A stretch of DNA of 64,000 nt from an uncultured Adlercreutzia sp. (GCA_910589165.1 CAJUSP010000004.1:109178-173177), one strand, 5' to 3'. Numbered from the stretch's first letter, positions 7,438-16,901 are shown. Notes: generated from the sequence alone by a model not told the origin. Made by a program: numbers and translations.

Positions 7438-8748
7438 CTACTCCACGTCGATGACGTCGTCGGTGGTGAGCGCGTCGGCTACGAGGCCCTCATAGTCCTG
7501 GGGGCTGGCGGCGTTCGTGGCGGCGCCCAGCTCGGTGTCGCTGGCCTGGGGCTCGGGAATTTCCACGGAGGTGTCCGTCGGGTCAAGCCCCGCATCGACG
7601 CGGCGCATCATGTCCTGCCACTCCTTGTATTCCGTGCCCACGTAGCTGATGCCGTCCTGGTTCAGCGTGTAGCTCGGGCAGGCAGCTGAGTACATGGTCA
7701 GCCCGTTGTCCTTGAACGTGAGCGCCAGCGACACGAGGTCGGTCACCGAGTAGTCGGTGGTCACGCAGCGGGCCAGCGATTCCACGGTGCCGGGAATCTC
7801 GGTGGGGGAGGCGGCAAGCACCTTCTCCACGATGGCCATGATGATGAGCCGCTGGGCCTGGGCGCGCGAGAAGTCGCCGGCGCGGGTGGCGTGGCGCTCG
7901 CGGGCAAAGGCCAGGGCCTCGTCGCCGTTGAGGGTCTGCTCGCCGGCCTCCAGGCTAATGCCGCTTGTATCGGAGTAGAAGCTCTCGGGCACGTTCACCT
8001 CGATGCCGCCGAGCTCGTTCACCACGTCCTTCAGCTCTTCGAAGTGCACCTCCACATAGTGGCTGATGGGCACACCGGCGAAGGTGGACAGCGTGTTCAC
8101 GGCCTGGGAGGGGCCGCCGAAGGCGTAGGCGGCGTTGATCTTCTGAGTGCCGTGGCCCTCGATGTCGATCATGGTGTCGCGGGGGACCGAGATGAGGTCC
8201 ACAACGCCCTTGTCCGGGTCGATGCGGGCGAGCATGGTCACGTCCGAGCGGCTGGCGGTCTCGCCCTTGCGGGCGTCGGAGCCGAAGATGCCCACGTAGT
8301 AGGAGCCGTCCTCCTTCACCGGGGCCAGCTGCTCGTTGAGCTCCTCCATCTCGATTTCGTCCAGGCCGCCCTGGATGGTGTCGTTGATGCCGTTGATATA
8401 GAGGGCCGCCGCCGTGCCCACGCCGATGAGCACCACGGCGATGGCGCCCACGATGCCCAGCGCGATCTTCTTCCCGCGGTTCTTCTTGCGGGCCGCCTTG
8501 GCCCGGGCCAGGGAATCGGTGGCCGAGAAGCTGTAGGGGTCGGGCGCGCCGACGGGGCTTGCGGTGGGGGCGAAGCCGGTGTCATCGAAGGCCGAGCGAG
8601 AGCGCCCGCGGCCAGAGGCGGCCGACTCGCCGGCGTAGCCCGCGCGGTTGGTGCGGGTGCGCGAGGCGTTGAGCGGCGCGGAGTGGGCGCCGCGGCCGGC
8701 GCGGGACGAGTTGAGGGGTGCGGAATGCTTGCCAGGTCTGTTTGCCAT
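7438..8748 (-). CDS. LytR-CpsA-Psr family cell-wall ligase
   Basis: LCP proteins transfer undecaprenyl-linked glycopolymers onto peptidoglycan outside the membrane. The 436-residue product has an Ala/Ser/Arg-rich cytoplasmic N-terminus (1-90), a basic stretch (KAARKKNRGKK) and one membrane helix (about 100-122, ALGIVGAIAVVLIGVG). The LCP domain follows, with GSDARKGETASRSDVTML, DLISVPRDTMIDIEG and KINAAYAFGG, which carry the Arg/Asp residues that bind pyrophosphate. The C-terminal tail is acidic. I use ATG 8748; a GGAGG lies somewhat far upstream (about 18 bp), so the start is slightly uncertain. It is followed by the metallophosphoesterase and divergent from the TetR gene. Confidence 0.88.
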   Translation of the reverse strand: MANRPGKHSAPLNSSRAGRGAHSAPLNASRTRTNRAGYAGESAASGRGRSRSAFDDTGFAPTASPVGAPDPYSFSATDSLARAKAARKKNRGKKIALGIVGAIAVVLIGVGTAAALYINGINDTIQGGLDEIEMEELNEQLAPVKEDGSYYVGIFGSDARKGETASRSDVTMLARIDPDKGVVDLISVPRDTMIDIEGHGTQKINAAYAFGGPSQAVNTLSTFAGVPISHYVEVHFEELKDVVNELGGIEVNVPESFYSDTSGISLEAGEQTLNGDEALAFARERHATRAGDFSRAQAQRLIIMAIVEKVLAASPTEIPGTVESLARCVTTDYSVTDLVSLALTFKDNGLTMYSAACPSYTLNQDGISYVGTEYKEWQDMMRRVDAGLDPTDTSVEIPEPQASDTELGAATNAASPQDYEGLVADALTTDDVIDVE

Positions 8749-8898
8749 GAGTGTCGGCCGGGGCCTTCCTCCTTGATAAACGGGATCGGGGTCTCTGCGT
8801 GCGTTGCGAACCTCAAAGATACCAGCATTTCGCCCCCTCGCCCTCACTTCCCCAAAGAAAACAGGAGGGAGCGCCCGATGGATTCTTGCGGGGCGTTG

Positions 8899-8927
8899 TT
8901 GCAAAAGCCCGGCGAACCTCGTACAAT
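8899..8927 (+). promoter_or_regulatory. Promoter of the TetR/activase operon
   Basis: TTGCAA at 8899-8904 and TACAAT at 8922-8927 are separated by 17 bp, a good sigma-70 match. Transcription would start near 8934, just ahead of the regulator gene. Confidence 0.6.
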
Positions 8928-8944
8928 GCGCGTTATTGGACAGC

Positions 8945-9625
8945 GTGTTCATTTATGGCCGCTGTGTTGAAAACGAGCGAGAGGAAGACGCTATCGCTAC
9001 GGCAACTTGCGCGCCGCCCGCGGCCCCCTGCGAGGACCGGCGCATCACGCGTTCGAAGCGGGCCCTGCGCGGCGCGCTCATCGAACTGGTGGAAGAGCGC
9101 GGCTTCGACGCCGTCACGGTGAACGACCTGTGCGAGCGGGCCGACTTGAACCGCGGCACCTTCTACAACCACTTCAGCGACAAGGAGCACCTGCTGGCCG
9201 TCCTCGAAGACGAGGTGATGGCCGACATCGGGCTGCTCCAGGGCCGCATGCACGACATCACCTTGTCCGACATGCTGGCCTATCGTGTGGCCAAGCGCCC
9301 GCTGCCGCTGCTGGTGGAGCTGTTCGAGTACCTGCGCGACGAGAGCGATTTCCTGCATGCGGTGCTCGGCCCGGGCGGCGACGCGAGCTTCGGCCCGCGG
9401 CTGCGCGAGGCGGTGTGCGAGAACCTGGTGCAGAACATCTTGCACGAGAAGTACCGCAACGACCCGAGCCCGTTTGTGGGCTACTACGTGGCCTTCTACG
9501 CGGCCGCCTACCTGGGCATCATCGCCCACTGGATCGAGCGCGGCACGCCCGAGACCCCCGAGACCATGGCGCGCGTGGCCATGCGTCTGTTCTTTATCAA
9601 ACCCGGCGAATCCATCGAGCTGTAG
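8945..9625 (+). CDS. TetR family transcriptional regulator
   Basis: The N-terminal helix-turn-helix is clear: ALRGALIELVEERGFDAVTV, then NDLCERADLNRGTFYNHFSD, the classic TetR recognition helix pattern. The C-terminal half is helical with a TetR_C-like segment (GYYVAFYAAAYLGIIAHWIE). The start is uncertain: no ATG precedes the HTH, so I place it at GTG 8945, just inside the transcript predicted from the promoter at 8899-8927; TTG 8939 is an alternative. Only 24 bp separate it from the 1553-residue activase, so it probably controls that gene and itself. Confidence 0.8.
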   Translation: MFIYGRCVENEREEDAIATATCAPPAAPCEDRRITRSKRALRGALIELVEERGFDAVTVNDLCERADLNRGTFYNHFSDKEHLLAVLEDEVMADIGLLQGRMHDITLSDMLAYRVAKRPLPLLVELFEYLRDESDFLHAVLGPGGDASFGPRLREAVCENLVQNILHEKYRNDPSPFVGYYVAFYAAAYLGIIAHWIERGTPETPETMARVAMRLFFIKPGESIEL

Positions 9626-9649
9626 CACGAGGAAGCGAGGAATAACCCC

Positions 9650-12600
9650 ATGGAGACAACGAAGAAGATCGGCATCGACGTCGGCTCGACCACGGTGAAG
9701 CTGGCGGTCCTCGACGACGCCAACGAGATTCTGTGGGCGGTGTACCGCCGCCACCACGCCGACGTGCGCGCCACCATCGTGGAGGTGCTGCGCGAGGCGG
9801 CCGAGGCCTACCCGAACGAGGCCATGACCATCGCTATCACCGGCTCGGGCGGCCTGCTGCTGTCCCAGTGGCTCGGCGTCGCCTTCGTGCAGGAGGTTAT
9901 CGCCTCGAAAACGGCCGTGGAGACCTTCATCCCCGCCACCGATGTGGCCATCGAGCTGGGCGGCGAGGACGCGAAGATCATCTACTTCGACAACGGCATC
10001 GAGCAGCGCATGAACGGCACCTGCGCCGGCGGTACGGGCGCTTTCATCGACCAAATGGCGGCGCTGCTGAACACCGACGCTGGAGGCCTGAACGAGCTGG
10101 CGGCCGACCACACTACCATCTATCCCATTGCCAGCCGCTGCGGCGTGTTCGCGAAGACCGACGTGCAGCCGCTGCTGAACGAGGGCGCGCGCCGCGAGGA
10201 CATCGCCGCGTCCATCTTCCAGTCGGTGGTCACCCAGACCATCTCGGGCCTGGCCTGCGGGCGTCCCATCCGCGGCAACGTGGCGTTCCTCGGTGGCCCC
10301 TTGCAGTATCTGCCCGAGCTGCGCAAGCGCTTCTACGAGACCTTGGAGCTGACCGACGAGGCCATTATCGTGCCCGAGAACGCGCACCTGTTCGTGGCCG
10401 CCGGCTGCGCCATCGCCGGCGTGGCCGAGGGCGCGAAGCCGGAGCCCCTCTCCGAGGTGCTTGCGCGCCTAGAAGGCTTGGGCGATATGCAGGGCTCGGA
10501 AGTGGTGCGTCTGGCGCCGCTGTTCGCCGACGAGGCGGAGCTGGCCGAGTTCAACGCCCGACACGACGCCGAGCGCGTGCGCCGCGCCAGCCTGGAGGAC
10601 TACCGCGGCGTGGCCTTCCTGGGCATCGACGCCGGATCCACCACCTTCAAGGCGGCGCTCATCGCCGAGGACGGGGCGCTGCTCTGGTCCACCTACGCGT
10701 CCAACAAGGGCGACGTGCTGGGCTGCGCCAAGGCCGCCGTGGCCGAGCTCTACGGCGCGCTGCCCCGCGACCCGCAAACCGGCGAGCCTCTGGCGACCAT
10801 CGGCCATGCTACGGTGACCGGCTACGGCGAGGGCCTGCTGCTGGAGGCCCTGCGCGTCGATTCCGGCGAGATCGAGACGGTGGCGCATTTGCGCGGCGCC
10901 CAGGAGATGCTCCCCGGCGTCGAGTTCATTCTGGACATCGGCGGCCAGGACATGAAGTGCCTGCGCGTGAAGGACGGCGTCATCGACCATATCATGCTGA
11001 ACGAGGCCTGCTCGTCGGGCTGCGGCAGCTTCATCGAGTCGTTCGCCTCGGGCCTCAACCTCGATGTGGCCGAGTTCGCGAAGACGGCCATTTCCGCCGA
11101 GAACCCGGTGGACTTGGGCAGCCGCTGCACCGTGTTCATGAACAGCCGCGTGAAGCAGGCCCAGAAGGAAGGCGCCACCGTGGGTGACATCGCCGCGGGC
11201 CTGGCCATTTCCGTCATCAAGAACGCCCTGTTCAAGGTCATTAAAATTCGCGACCCGCACGATGTGGGCACTCAGGTGATCGTGCAGGGCGGCACGTTTT
11301 TGAACGATGCGGTGCTGCGCGCCTTCGAGCAGCTGTCCGAGGTGAACGCCGTGCGCCCCGACATCGCCGGCAACATGGGCGCCTTCGGCGCGGCGCTTCT
11401 GGCTCGCGACCGCTACGAGGACACGGTGCGCCGCTTCGTCGAGCAGCCGCTGTCGCCCGACGTGGGGCCGAAGGTGCCCGGCAGCACGCTTCTGTCTCTT
11501 GAGGCCATCGAGGCCCTGGAGCCGAGCCACCGCACCGTGCGCTGCAAGGGCTGCTCGAACGCCTGCCTGCTGACGGTGAACGACTTCGGCATCGACGAGG
11601 CCACGGGCAAGCACCGCCGCTTCATCACGGGCAACCGTTGCGAGAAGGGCGAGAGCCTGGGCACCGCCGCCGCGAAGTCCGCCGTGCCGAACCTGTTCGA
11701 GTACAAGGCCGAGCGCACCTTCGGCTACGAGCCGCTGGCGCCCGAGGACGCTCCCCGCGGCACCGTGGGCATCCCGCGCGCCTTGAACATGTACGAGAAC
11801 TACCCGTTCTGGTTCACCTTCTTCACGAAGCTCGGCTATCGCGTGGTGCTGTCCGACCCGTCTACGAAGAAGACCTACGAGGCCGGTATCGAGAGCATGC
11901 CGTCGGAGAGCGTGTGCTACCCGGCGAAGCTGTCCCACGGCCACATCATGAATCTGCTGGCGAAGGAGCCCGACTTCATCTGGATGCCCTGCTCGAAGTG
12001 GGAGCGCCAGGAAGACGCCACCGCCGGCAACCACTTCAACTGTCCCATTGTGGCCAGCTACCCCGAGGCGCTGCGCCTGAACATCGACGAGCTGCAGGAG
12101 TCACCCGTGGCCTTCGTGGCCCCGTGGCTGCCCTACGACAACAAGGAGAAGCTGAAGAAGCGCCTGTTCATCGAGCTGGGGGAGACCTTCAAAGACGCCG
12201 TGGGCGCCAAGGGGGCCAAGCTCACCCAGGCCGAGGTGGACGCCGCCGTGGAAGCGGCCTGGGCCGAGGACGAGGCCTTCAAGCGCGACATTCGCACCAA
12301 GGGCGTGGAAACCCTGGCCTGGATGGAGGAGACCGGCACCCGCGGCATTGTGCTGGCGGGCCGTCCCTACCACCAGGACCCTGAGATCAACCACGCTATT
12401 CCGGAGCTTCTGACCAGCTTCGGCCTGGCGGTGCTTACCGAGGACTCCGTTGCGCACCTGGGGCAGCTGGAGCGTCCCATCCGCGTGGTGGACCAGTGGA
12501 TGTACCACACGCGCCTGTACGCGGCCGCCAAGGTGGTCACCCAGCGCAAGGACCTGGACCTCATTCAGCTGAACTCCTTCGGCTGCGGGCTCGATGCCCT

Positions 12601-14311
12601 TACCACCGACCAGGTGCAGGAGGTGCTGGAGGCTGCGGGCAAGGTGTACACCGTGCTGAAGATCGACGAGGTGTCGAACCTGGGCGCCGCCCGCATCCGC
12701 GTGCGCAGCCTGCTGGCGGCGCTGAAGGATCAGGCCGACCGCGAGGCCGAGGCCGCTGCCGACGAGGCCGCCGAGCGCGTGGGCTGCCCGGCCGCCTGCA
12801 TCGACCTTTCGAACCTCGACAAGCTGGTGCCCGCCTCGTTCACCGAGAAGGCCGACGGCGTGGTGGCCGCCGCCGAGGTGGTCCAGCGCGACGGCGAGTC
12901 CACCGAGTTCGCCCGCGCCCAGTTCACCGAGCAGATGCGCGACGAGGGCTGGACGATCCTCGCCCCGCAGATGGCCCCCTACCACTTCGAGCTGCTGGTG
13001 CCCATCTTCAAACGCAACGGCTACAACGCGGTGCTTCTGCCCTCGGTGGACCACGGCGCGGTGGACGCGGGCCTGAAGTACGTGAACAACGACATCTGCT
13101 ATCCGTCTATCCTGGTCACGGGCCAAATTATGGAAGCGGTTATGTCGGGCAAGTACGACACCGACAAGCTGGCCGTGCTCATCACGCAGACGGGCGGCGG
13201 CTGCCGCGCCACCAACTACATCTCGCTCATCCGCAAGGCGCTGAAGTCTGTGGGTCTCGAGCACATTCCGGTCATCGCCATCTCGTTCAAGGACCTGGGC
13301 GAGGAGAACCCCGGCTTCAAGATCACGCCGAAGATGCTCTACCAGGCCATCTACGCGCTGCAGTACGGCGATTTGCTCATGATGTGCCTGTACCGCACGC
13401 GCCCCTACGAGGTGGAGCCGGGCAGCGCGACACGCCTGTTCGACTACTGGATGGCCGAGTGCAAGGCCCAGCTCATGCGCGGGGTGAAGCAGTCGGAATT
13501 CAAGCGCACGGTGAATCGCATTGTCGAGGACTTCGATACGCTGCCGCTTACGGGCGAGGGCACGAAGCCCCGCGTGGGCGTGGTGGGCGAGATCCTCGTG
13601 AAGTTCCACCCCACGGCCAACAACCAGATCGTGGACGTCATCGAGCGCGAGGGCTGCGAGGCCGTGGTGCCCGGGCTCATCGAGTTCTTCCTGTTCGGTA
13701 TCGCCGGCGGCATCTTCCAGCAGCAGATCGGCAAGTCGAAGAAGAGCGCGCTCGGCAGCCGCATCGGCCTGGCAGCGGTGAAGAAGCTGCGCAAGCCCGT
13801 GACCGACGCGCTGGAGAAATCGACCCGCTTCCATCCGCCGGCGGACATCTACGAGCTGGCCGACTACGCGAGCGAGATTCTGTCGCTGTGCAACTCCATG
13901 GGCGAGGGCTGGCTGCTCACCGCCGAGATGGTGGAACTCATTCGCTCCGGCTGCCCGAACGTGGTGTGCACGCAGCCCTTCGCCTGCCTGCCGAACCACG
14001 TGGTGGGCAAGGCCACCATCAAGGAGCTGCGGCGCCGCTACCCCGAGAGCAACATCGTGGCCGTGGACTACGACCCCGGCGCCTCCGAGGTGAACCAGCT
14101 GAACCGCATCAAGCTGATGATCGCCGTGGCCAAGGCGAACCTGGCCGAGAAGGAAGCCGAGGCCCGCGCCGCCCGCGACGCCGCCCGCGACGGCGCCAAC
14201 CTGGCCGAGGCCGCCGAAGGCTGCGCCGCCTGCACCACCTGCGCCGGCGCCATCGACGTAGAAATAGAAGTAGCCGAAGAGGTAGACAGCGAGACCGAGG
14301 TCGCGAAGTAG
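9650..14311 (+). CDS. Giant 2-hydroxyacyl-CoA dehydratase activase fusion
   Basis: A 1553-residue member of the BadF/BadG/HgdC ATPase group fused to dehydratase-like domains. Two ASKHA ATPase repeats occur at about 6-260 (IGIDVGSTTVKLAVL, GTCAGGTGAFIDQ, ASRCGVFAKTDV) and about 323-590 (FLGIDAGSTTFKAAL, ACSSGCGSFIESF, GSRCTVFMNSRV). Each repeat has the cysteines that bridge a [4Fe-4S] cluster between subunits in known activases. A DUF2229-like segment follows (VGIPRALNMYENYPFW, ESVCYPAKLSHGH), then regions like the dehydratase subunit (LLTQTGGGC-type glycine/cysteine motif; VVCTQPFACLPNHV). The tail is Ala/Glu-rich with CAACTTC. It would use ATP to inject low-potential electrons into a radical enzyme; the target is unknown. 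The preceding TetR is the likely regulator; rsmI overlaps its stop by one base. Confidence 0.85.
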   Translation: METTKKIGIDVGSTTVKLAVLDDANEILWAVYRRHHADVRATIVEVLREAAEAYPNEAMTIAITGSGGLLLSQWLGVAFVQEVIASKTAVETFIPATDVAIELGGEDAKIIYFDNGIEQRMNGTCAGGTGAFIDQMAALLNTDAGGLNELAADHTTIYPIASRCGVFAKTDVQPLLNEGARREDIAASIFQSVVTQTISGLACGRPIRGNVAFLGGPLQYLPELRKRFYETLELTDEAIIVPENAHLFVAAGCAIAGVAEGAKPEPLSEVLARLEGLGDMQGSEVVRLAPLFADEAELAEFNARHDAERVRRASLEDYRGVAFLGIDAGSTTFKAALIAEDGALLWSTYASNKGDVLGCAKAAVAELYGALPRDPQTGEPLATIGHATVTGYGEGLLLEALRVDSGEIETVAHLRGAQEMLPGVEFILDIGGQDMKCLRVKDGVIDHIMLNEACSSGCGSFIESFASGLNLDVAEFAKTAISAENPVDLGSRCTVFMNSRVKQAQKEGATVGDIAAGLAISVIKNALFKVIKIRDPHDVGTQVIVQGGTFLNDAVLRAFEQLSEVNAVRPDIAGNMGAFGAALLARDRYEDTVRRFVEQPLSPDVGPKVPGSTLLSLEAIEALEPSHRTVRCKGCSNACLLTVNDFGIDEATGKHRRFITGNRCEKGESLGTAAAKSAVPNLFEYKAERTFGYEPLAPEDAPRGTVGIPRALNMYENYPFWFTFFTKLGYRVVLSDPSTKKTYEAGIESMPSESVCYPAKLSHGHIMNLLAKEPDFIWMPCSKWERQEDATAGNHFNCPIVASYPEALRLNIDELQESPVAFVAPWLPYDNKEKLKKRLFIELGETFKDAVGAKGAKLTQAEVDAAVEAAWAEDEAFKRDIRTKGVETLAWMEETGTRGIVLAGRPYHQDPEINHAIPELLTSFGLAVLTEDSVAHLGQLERPIRVVDQWMYHTRLYAAAKVVTQRKDLDLIQLNSFGCGLDALTTDQVQEVLEAAGKVYTVLKIDEVSNLGAARIRVRSLLAALKDQADREAEAAADEAAERVGCPAACIDLSNLDKLVPASFTEKADGVVAAAEVVQRDGESTEFARAQFTEQMRDEGWTILAPQMAPYHFELLVPIFKRNGYNAVLLPSVDHGAVDAGLKYVNNDICYPSILVTGQIMEAVMSGKYDTDKLAVLITQTGGGCRATNYISLIRKALKSVGLEHIPVIAISFKDLGEENPGFKITPKMLYQAIYALQYGDLLMMCLYRTRPYEVEPGSATRLFDYWMAECKAQLMRGVKQSEFKRTVNRIVEDFDTLPLTGEGTKPRVGVVGEILVKFHPTANNQIVDVIEREGCEAVVPGLIEFFLFGIAGGIFQQQIGKSKKSALGSRIGLAAVKKLRKPVTDALEKSTRFHPPADIYELADYASEILSLCNSMGEGWLLTAEMVELIRSGCPNVVCTQPFACLPNHVVGKATIKELRRRYPESNIVAVDYDPGASEVNQLNRIKLMIAVAKANLAEKEAEARAARDAARDGANLAEAAEGCAACTTCAGAIDVEIEVAEEVDSETEVAK

Positions 14312-15177
14312 TGAACGGTAAGCTCATCATTGTGCCGACTCCGATTGGGAATTTGGGGGATATGACGCTGCGGTCGCTTGAGGCGCTGCGGGGGGCCGAT
14401 GTGGTGTGCGCCGAGGACACGCGGGTGACGGGGAAGCTGCTGGCGCACTTCGGGATTGAGAAACGGCTCGAGCGGCTCGACGAGGCGATGATTGGCGCGA
14501 AGGCGGCGCGCGTGATGGAGCGCGTGGGTGCCGGCGAGGTGATTGCCTACTGCTCGGATGCGGGCATGCCCGGTGTGTCCGACCCGGGGCTGCGGCTCGT
14601 GGCTGCGGCACGGGAGGCCGGCGTGCCGGTGGAGGTGCTGCCGGGCGCCTCGGCGGCGGCCTGCGCCTATGTGACTTCTGGCACGGTTTGCCCGCGATTC
14701 TACTTTGGCGGCTTCTTTCCCCGCAAGGCTGGCGAGCAGCGGGCGGTGCTGGAGGCGCTGCGGGGCCTTGATGCGGCGCTCGTGTTCTACGAGAGCCCGA
14801 ACCGCCTGGTGGCGGCGCTGTCGGCCATTGCCGAGGTGCTGCCGCTGCGCTCTGTTGCGGTGTGCCGCGAGTTGACGAAGCTGCACGAGGAAGTGGCCCG
14901 GGGCACCGCCGCCGAGTTGGCGGAGGCGTTCGCCGCGCGGGCCGAAGAGCCCGGCGGCATCCGCGGTGAAATCGCGCTGGTGATTGATGCGCCGGATGAG
15001 GCCGAAGAGGCCGCCGTCGCCCATGACGCCGCCGTCTCGGCTGAGGCGCGTGCTGCGGAGCTGGCTGCCGAGGGCCTGCGCACCAAGGAAATCGCCAAGC
15101 GCCTCGCTTTCGAGTTCGGCATTCCCCGCAACGACGCTTACGAGGCAGCCATGAGCGCTCAAAATGCAGCGCGGTGA
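14311..15177 (+). CDS. rsmI: 16S rRNA 2'-O-methyltransferase RsmI
   Basis: Methylates the 2'-O-ribose of C1402 in 16S rRNA using SAM. The 288-residue product has the family signatures: LIIVPTPIGNLGDMTLRSLE at the N-terminus, CAEDTRVTGKLL, YCSDAGMPGVSDPG (tetrapyrrole-methylase fold), LPGASAAACA and FYESPNRL. The C-terminal segment (RTKEIAKRLAFEFGIPRNDAY) is the usual small helical domain. The GTG start overlaps the TAG of the activase gene by one base (TAGTG), so translation is coupled. The first part of its frame continues far upstream only as an antisense-like shadow. The stop codon lies inside the arm of an inverted repeat. Confidence 0.95.
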   Translation: MNGKLIIVPTPIGNLGDMTLRSLEALRGADVVCAEDTRVTGKLLAHFGIEKRLERLDEAMIGAKAARVMERVGAGEVIAYCSDAGMPGVSDPGLRLVAAAREAGVPVEVLPGASAAACAYVTSGTVCPRFYFGGFFPRKAGEQRAVLEALRGLDAALVFYESPNRLVAALSAIAEVLPLRSVAVCRELTKLHEEVARGTAAELAEAFAARAEEPGGIRGEIALVIDAPDEAEEAAVAHDAAVSAEARAAELAAEGLRTKEIAKRLAFEFGIPRNDAYEAAMSAQNAAR

Positions 15178-15307
15178 CGTTTTTGCGAGGTGCGGCGATG
15201 CGGAAAGTTAGGCATATAGAACCCCCATCAGGGAAAATGCGATGTCCCCAGGGGCAAAGTGGGTATTTCCTGCAACCGCTTGGCTGCCGCAGCTCGCAAA
15301 AACGTCA
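15175..15307. repeat. 21-bp inverted repeat spanning the rsmI-ygjP junction
   Basis: Arms 15175-15195 and 15287-15307 match over 20 of 21 positions (left arm TGACGTTTTTGCGAG..., right arm ...CTCGCAAAAACGTCA). The left arm contains the rsmI stop TGA and the right arm ends on the A of the next gene's ATG. The whole intergenic spacer is therefore this 133-bp element. It could be a MITE-like insertion or a translational/terminator structure; the tight fit to both genes is striking. Confidence 0.6.
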
Positions 15308-15915
15308 TGGCGCTGCAGAAAAGCTCTGGGAGCTTGCGCGTGAAGCGTGACGGAAGTAAAACGGCGCGGCCGACGGAGCTGGTATTCGTCGACGACTTGG
15401 AAATCCGGCTCACGCGCAAGGCTATCAAGAACATGCATCTGCGGGTGAAGCCGCCGGACGGGCGCATCGAGGTGTCGGCGCCGCTGCGGCTGCCGTTGGC
15501 CACGGTCAAGCAGTTCGTGCGCGAGAAGCGCGACTGGATTGCTCGCCAGCAGCGCGCCATTGCCGCGTCGCCCCGTCAGGAGGCGGCTGCCGCGAGCCCC
15601 GAGGAGGTGGCCCAGTGGAAGGCGGTCGTTTCCGCCTGCGTGCCGGCGCTCATCGAGGCTTGGGAGCCCATCATGGGTGTGAAGGCCGGCAAGGTGGCCT
15701 ACTGCAACATGACGAGTCGCTGGGGTAGCTGCCAGCCGGCCACCGGGCGCATCTGCATCAACGTGCGCTTGGCCCTGTACCCGCCGGAATGCCTGGAATA
15801 CGTGGTGGTGCACGAGCTGTGTCACCTGCTGGAACGGGGCCACGGCCCGCGCTTTCAGGCGCTTATGACCCGCTTCATGCCCGATTGGAAGGAGCGCCGC
15901 GCGAAGCTGCGGTAG
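15307..15915 (+). CDS. YgjP-like zinc metalloprotease family protein
   Basis: A 202-residue member of the YgjP/DUF45 (SprT/WLM-like) zinc metallopeptidase group. The key motif is VVVHELCHLLERGHGPRFQ: HExxH with a third His six residues on, as in M48-related minigluzincins. YCNMTSRWGSCQPATGRI and INVRLALYPPECLEYVV before it match the YgjP pattern. The basic N-terminus has a beta-rich domain (IRLTRKAIKNMHLRVKPPDG). I chose ATG 15307, which begins the conserved part; a start at 15259 would lie inside the repeat. The physiological substrate is unknown. Confidence 0.9.
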   Translation: MALQKSSGSLRVKRDGSKTARPTELVFVDDLEIRLTRKAIKNMHLRVKPPDGRIEVSAPLRLPLATVKQFVREKRDWIARQQRAIAASPRQEAAAASPEEVAQWKAVVSACVPALIEAWEPIMGVKAGKVAYCNMTSRWGSCQPATGRICINVRLALYPPECLEYVVVHELCHLLERGHGPRFQALMTRFMPDWKERRAKLR

Positions 15916-16033
15916 CCCGCACGCTGGCGGCGGAGTGGCCTCTGAACTCGTGGAGGTTTGCCAGAGCGCGCCGGCGTGGAGGCGGTCGCTCCGGATGGTT
16001 CACGTAAGATGAAGCCCAATCGAGAGAAGGAGC

Positions 16034-16900
16034 ATGAGGGTGATCAAGCTGCATGTGCTGGCCAGCGGAAGCGGAGGCAACGCCGCCATCGTGGAGAATG
16101 GGCGCACCGGCGAGGGCGTACTCATCGACTGCGGCATCTGCAAGCGCGATTTCTTCGAGCGTGCGGGGGAGGCCAGCTTCGATACGGCCAAGCTGCGCGC
16201 GGTGCTTATCACCCACGATCACAGCGACCACACCAAGGGTCTCGGCGTGGTGCTGCGGGGCCTCGCGAAAGCGGGTTGTTTCCCCGAGGTGCTCGCGAGC
16301 CGCGCGGTGTACGCCACCTCCCGCCCCGTGCGCGAGGCCGCGGAAAGCGTGGGGGCGCCGGTGGCGCACTTCGCTGGCGGCGACGGGCTTTCCGTCGCGG
16401 GGTTGATGGTGCGCCCCTTCCGCACTTCCCATGATGCGGCGGAGTCCTTCGGGTTCCGCTTCGACGAAGAAGCGGTGGAGCCATGCGGGGCGGCTGGGGA
16501 AAGCGCCGTGTCGGGTGGAAGCCTTGACTCCCTCGGCTACATGACCGACACCGGCGTGGTGACCGACGAGGCATGGGAGGCTCTCGCTGGCGTGCGCCTG
16601 CTGGCGCTCGAGTGCAACCACGATGCGCGCATGCTTCAGACGGGCCCGTACCCCTACGTCATCAAGCAGCGTATTGCCTCGAATGTTGGGCATCTGTCCA
16701 ACGACCAGTCCCGCGAGGCCCTGGCGCGCCTGGCCCACGACGGCCTGCGCCACGCCGTGGCCATGCACGTCTCCCAAGAGAACAACACCTACCGCCTCCC
16801 GCGCGAGGTGTTCGAGGCCGCTCTGGCCGATGACTCCGGCATCCGCCGCTTCGCCACGGAAGTGTCAGTAGCCTACCAAAATCGCCTGGTCAGCATCTAG
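16034..16900 (+). CDS. WalJ/YycJ-like metallo-beta-lactamase-fold hydrolase
   Basis: A 288-residue MBL-fold protein. The N-terminus (LHVLASGSGGNAAIVEN) and THDHSDHTKGL (HxHxDH) mark the YycJ/WalJ branch, a predicted exonuclease or nucleic-acid hydrolase linked in Firmicutes to coordination of replication and cell-wall signalling. Further ligand motifs are DTGVVTDE, ALECNHD and AMHVSQENN. The stretch at 150-165 (VEPCGAAGESAVSGGS) looks like a lineage-specific insertion. The ATG has GAGAAGGAG ahead of it. The gene ends 1 bp before a large hairpin repeat that separates it from the convergent Rrf2 gene. Confidence 0.9.
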   Translation: MRVIKLHVLASGSGGNAAIVENGRTGEGVLIDCGICKRDFFERAGEASFDTAKLRAVLITHDHSDHTKGLGVVLRGLAKAGCFPEVLASRAVYATSRPVREAAESVGAPVAHFAGGDGLSVAGLMVRPFRTSHDAAESFGFRFDEEAVEPCGAAGESAVSGGSLDSLGYMTDTGVVTDEAWEALAGVRLLALECNHDARMLQTGPYPYVIKQRIASNVGHLSNDQSREALARLAHDGLRHAVAMHVSQENNTYRLPREVFEAALADDSGIRRFATEVSVAYQNRLVSI

Positions 16901-16901
16901 G

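Noticed and set aside
8804..8944. An extended N-terminus for the TetR regulator
   Set aside because: The upstream codons lie before and within the predicted promoter and encode no conserved residues.
12101..13999. A 632-residue minus-strand open frame opposite the activase
   Set aside because: Antisense shadow of a strongly conserved gene; composition is typical of GC-rich reverse frames.
12496..14310. A long plus frame leading into rsmI, suggesting a large fusion
   Set aside because: The first 600 residues are an off-frame reading of the activase gene; the real RsmI begins at the GTG at 14311.
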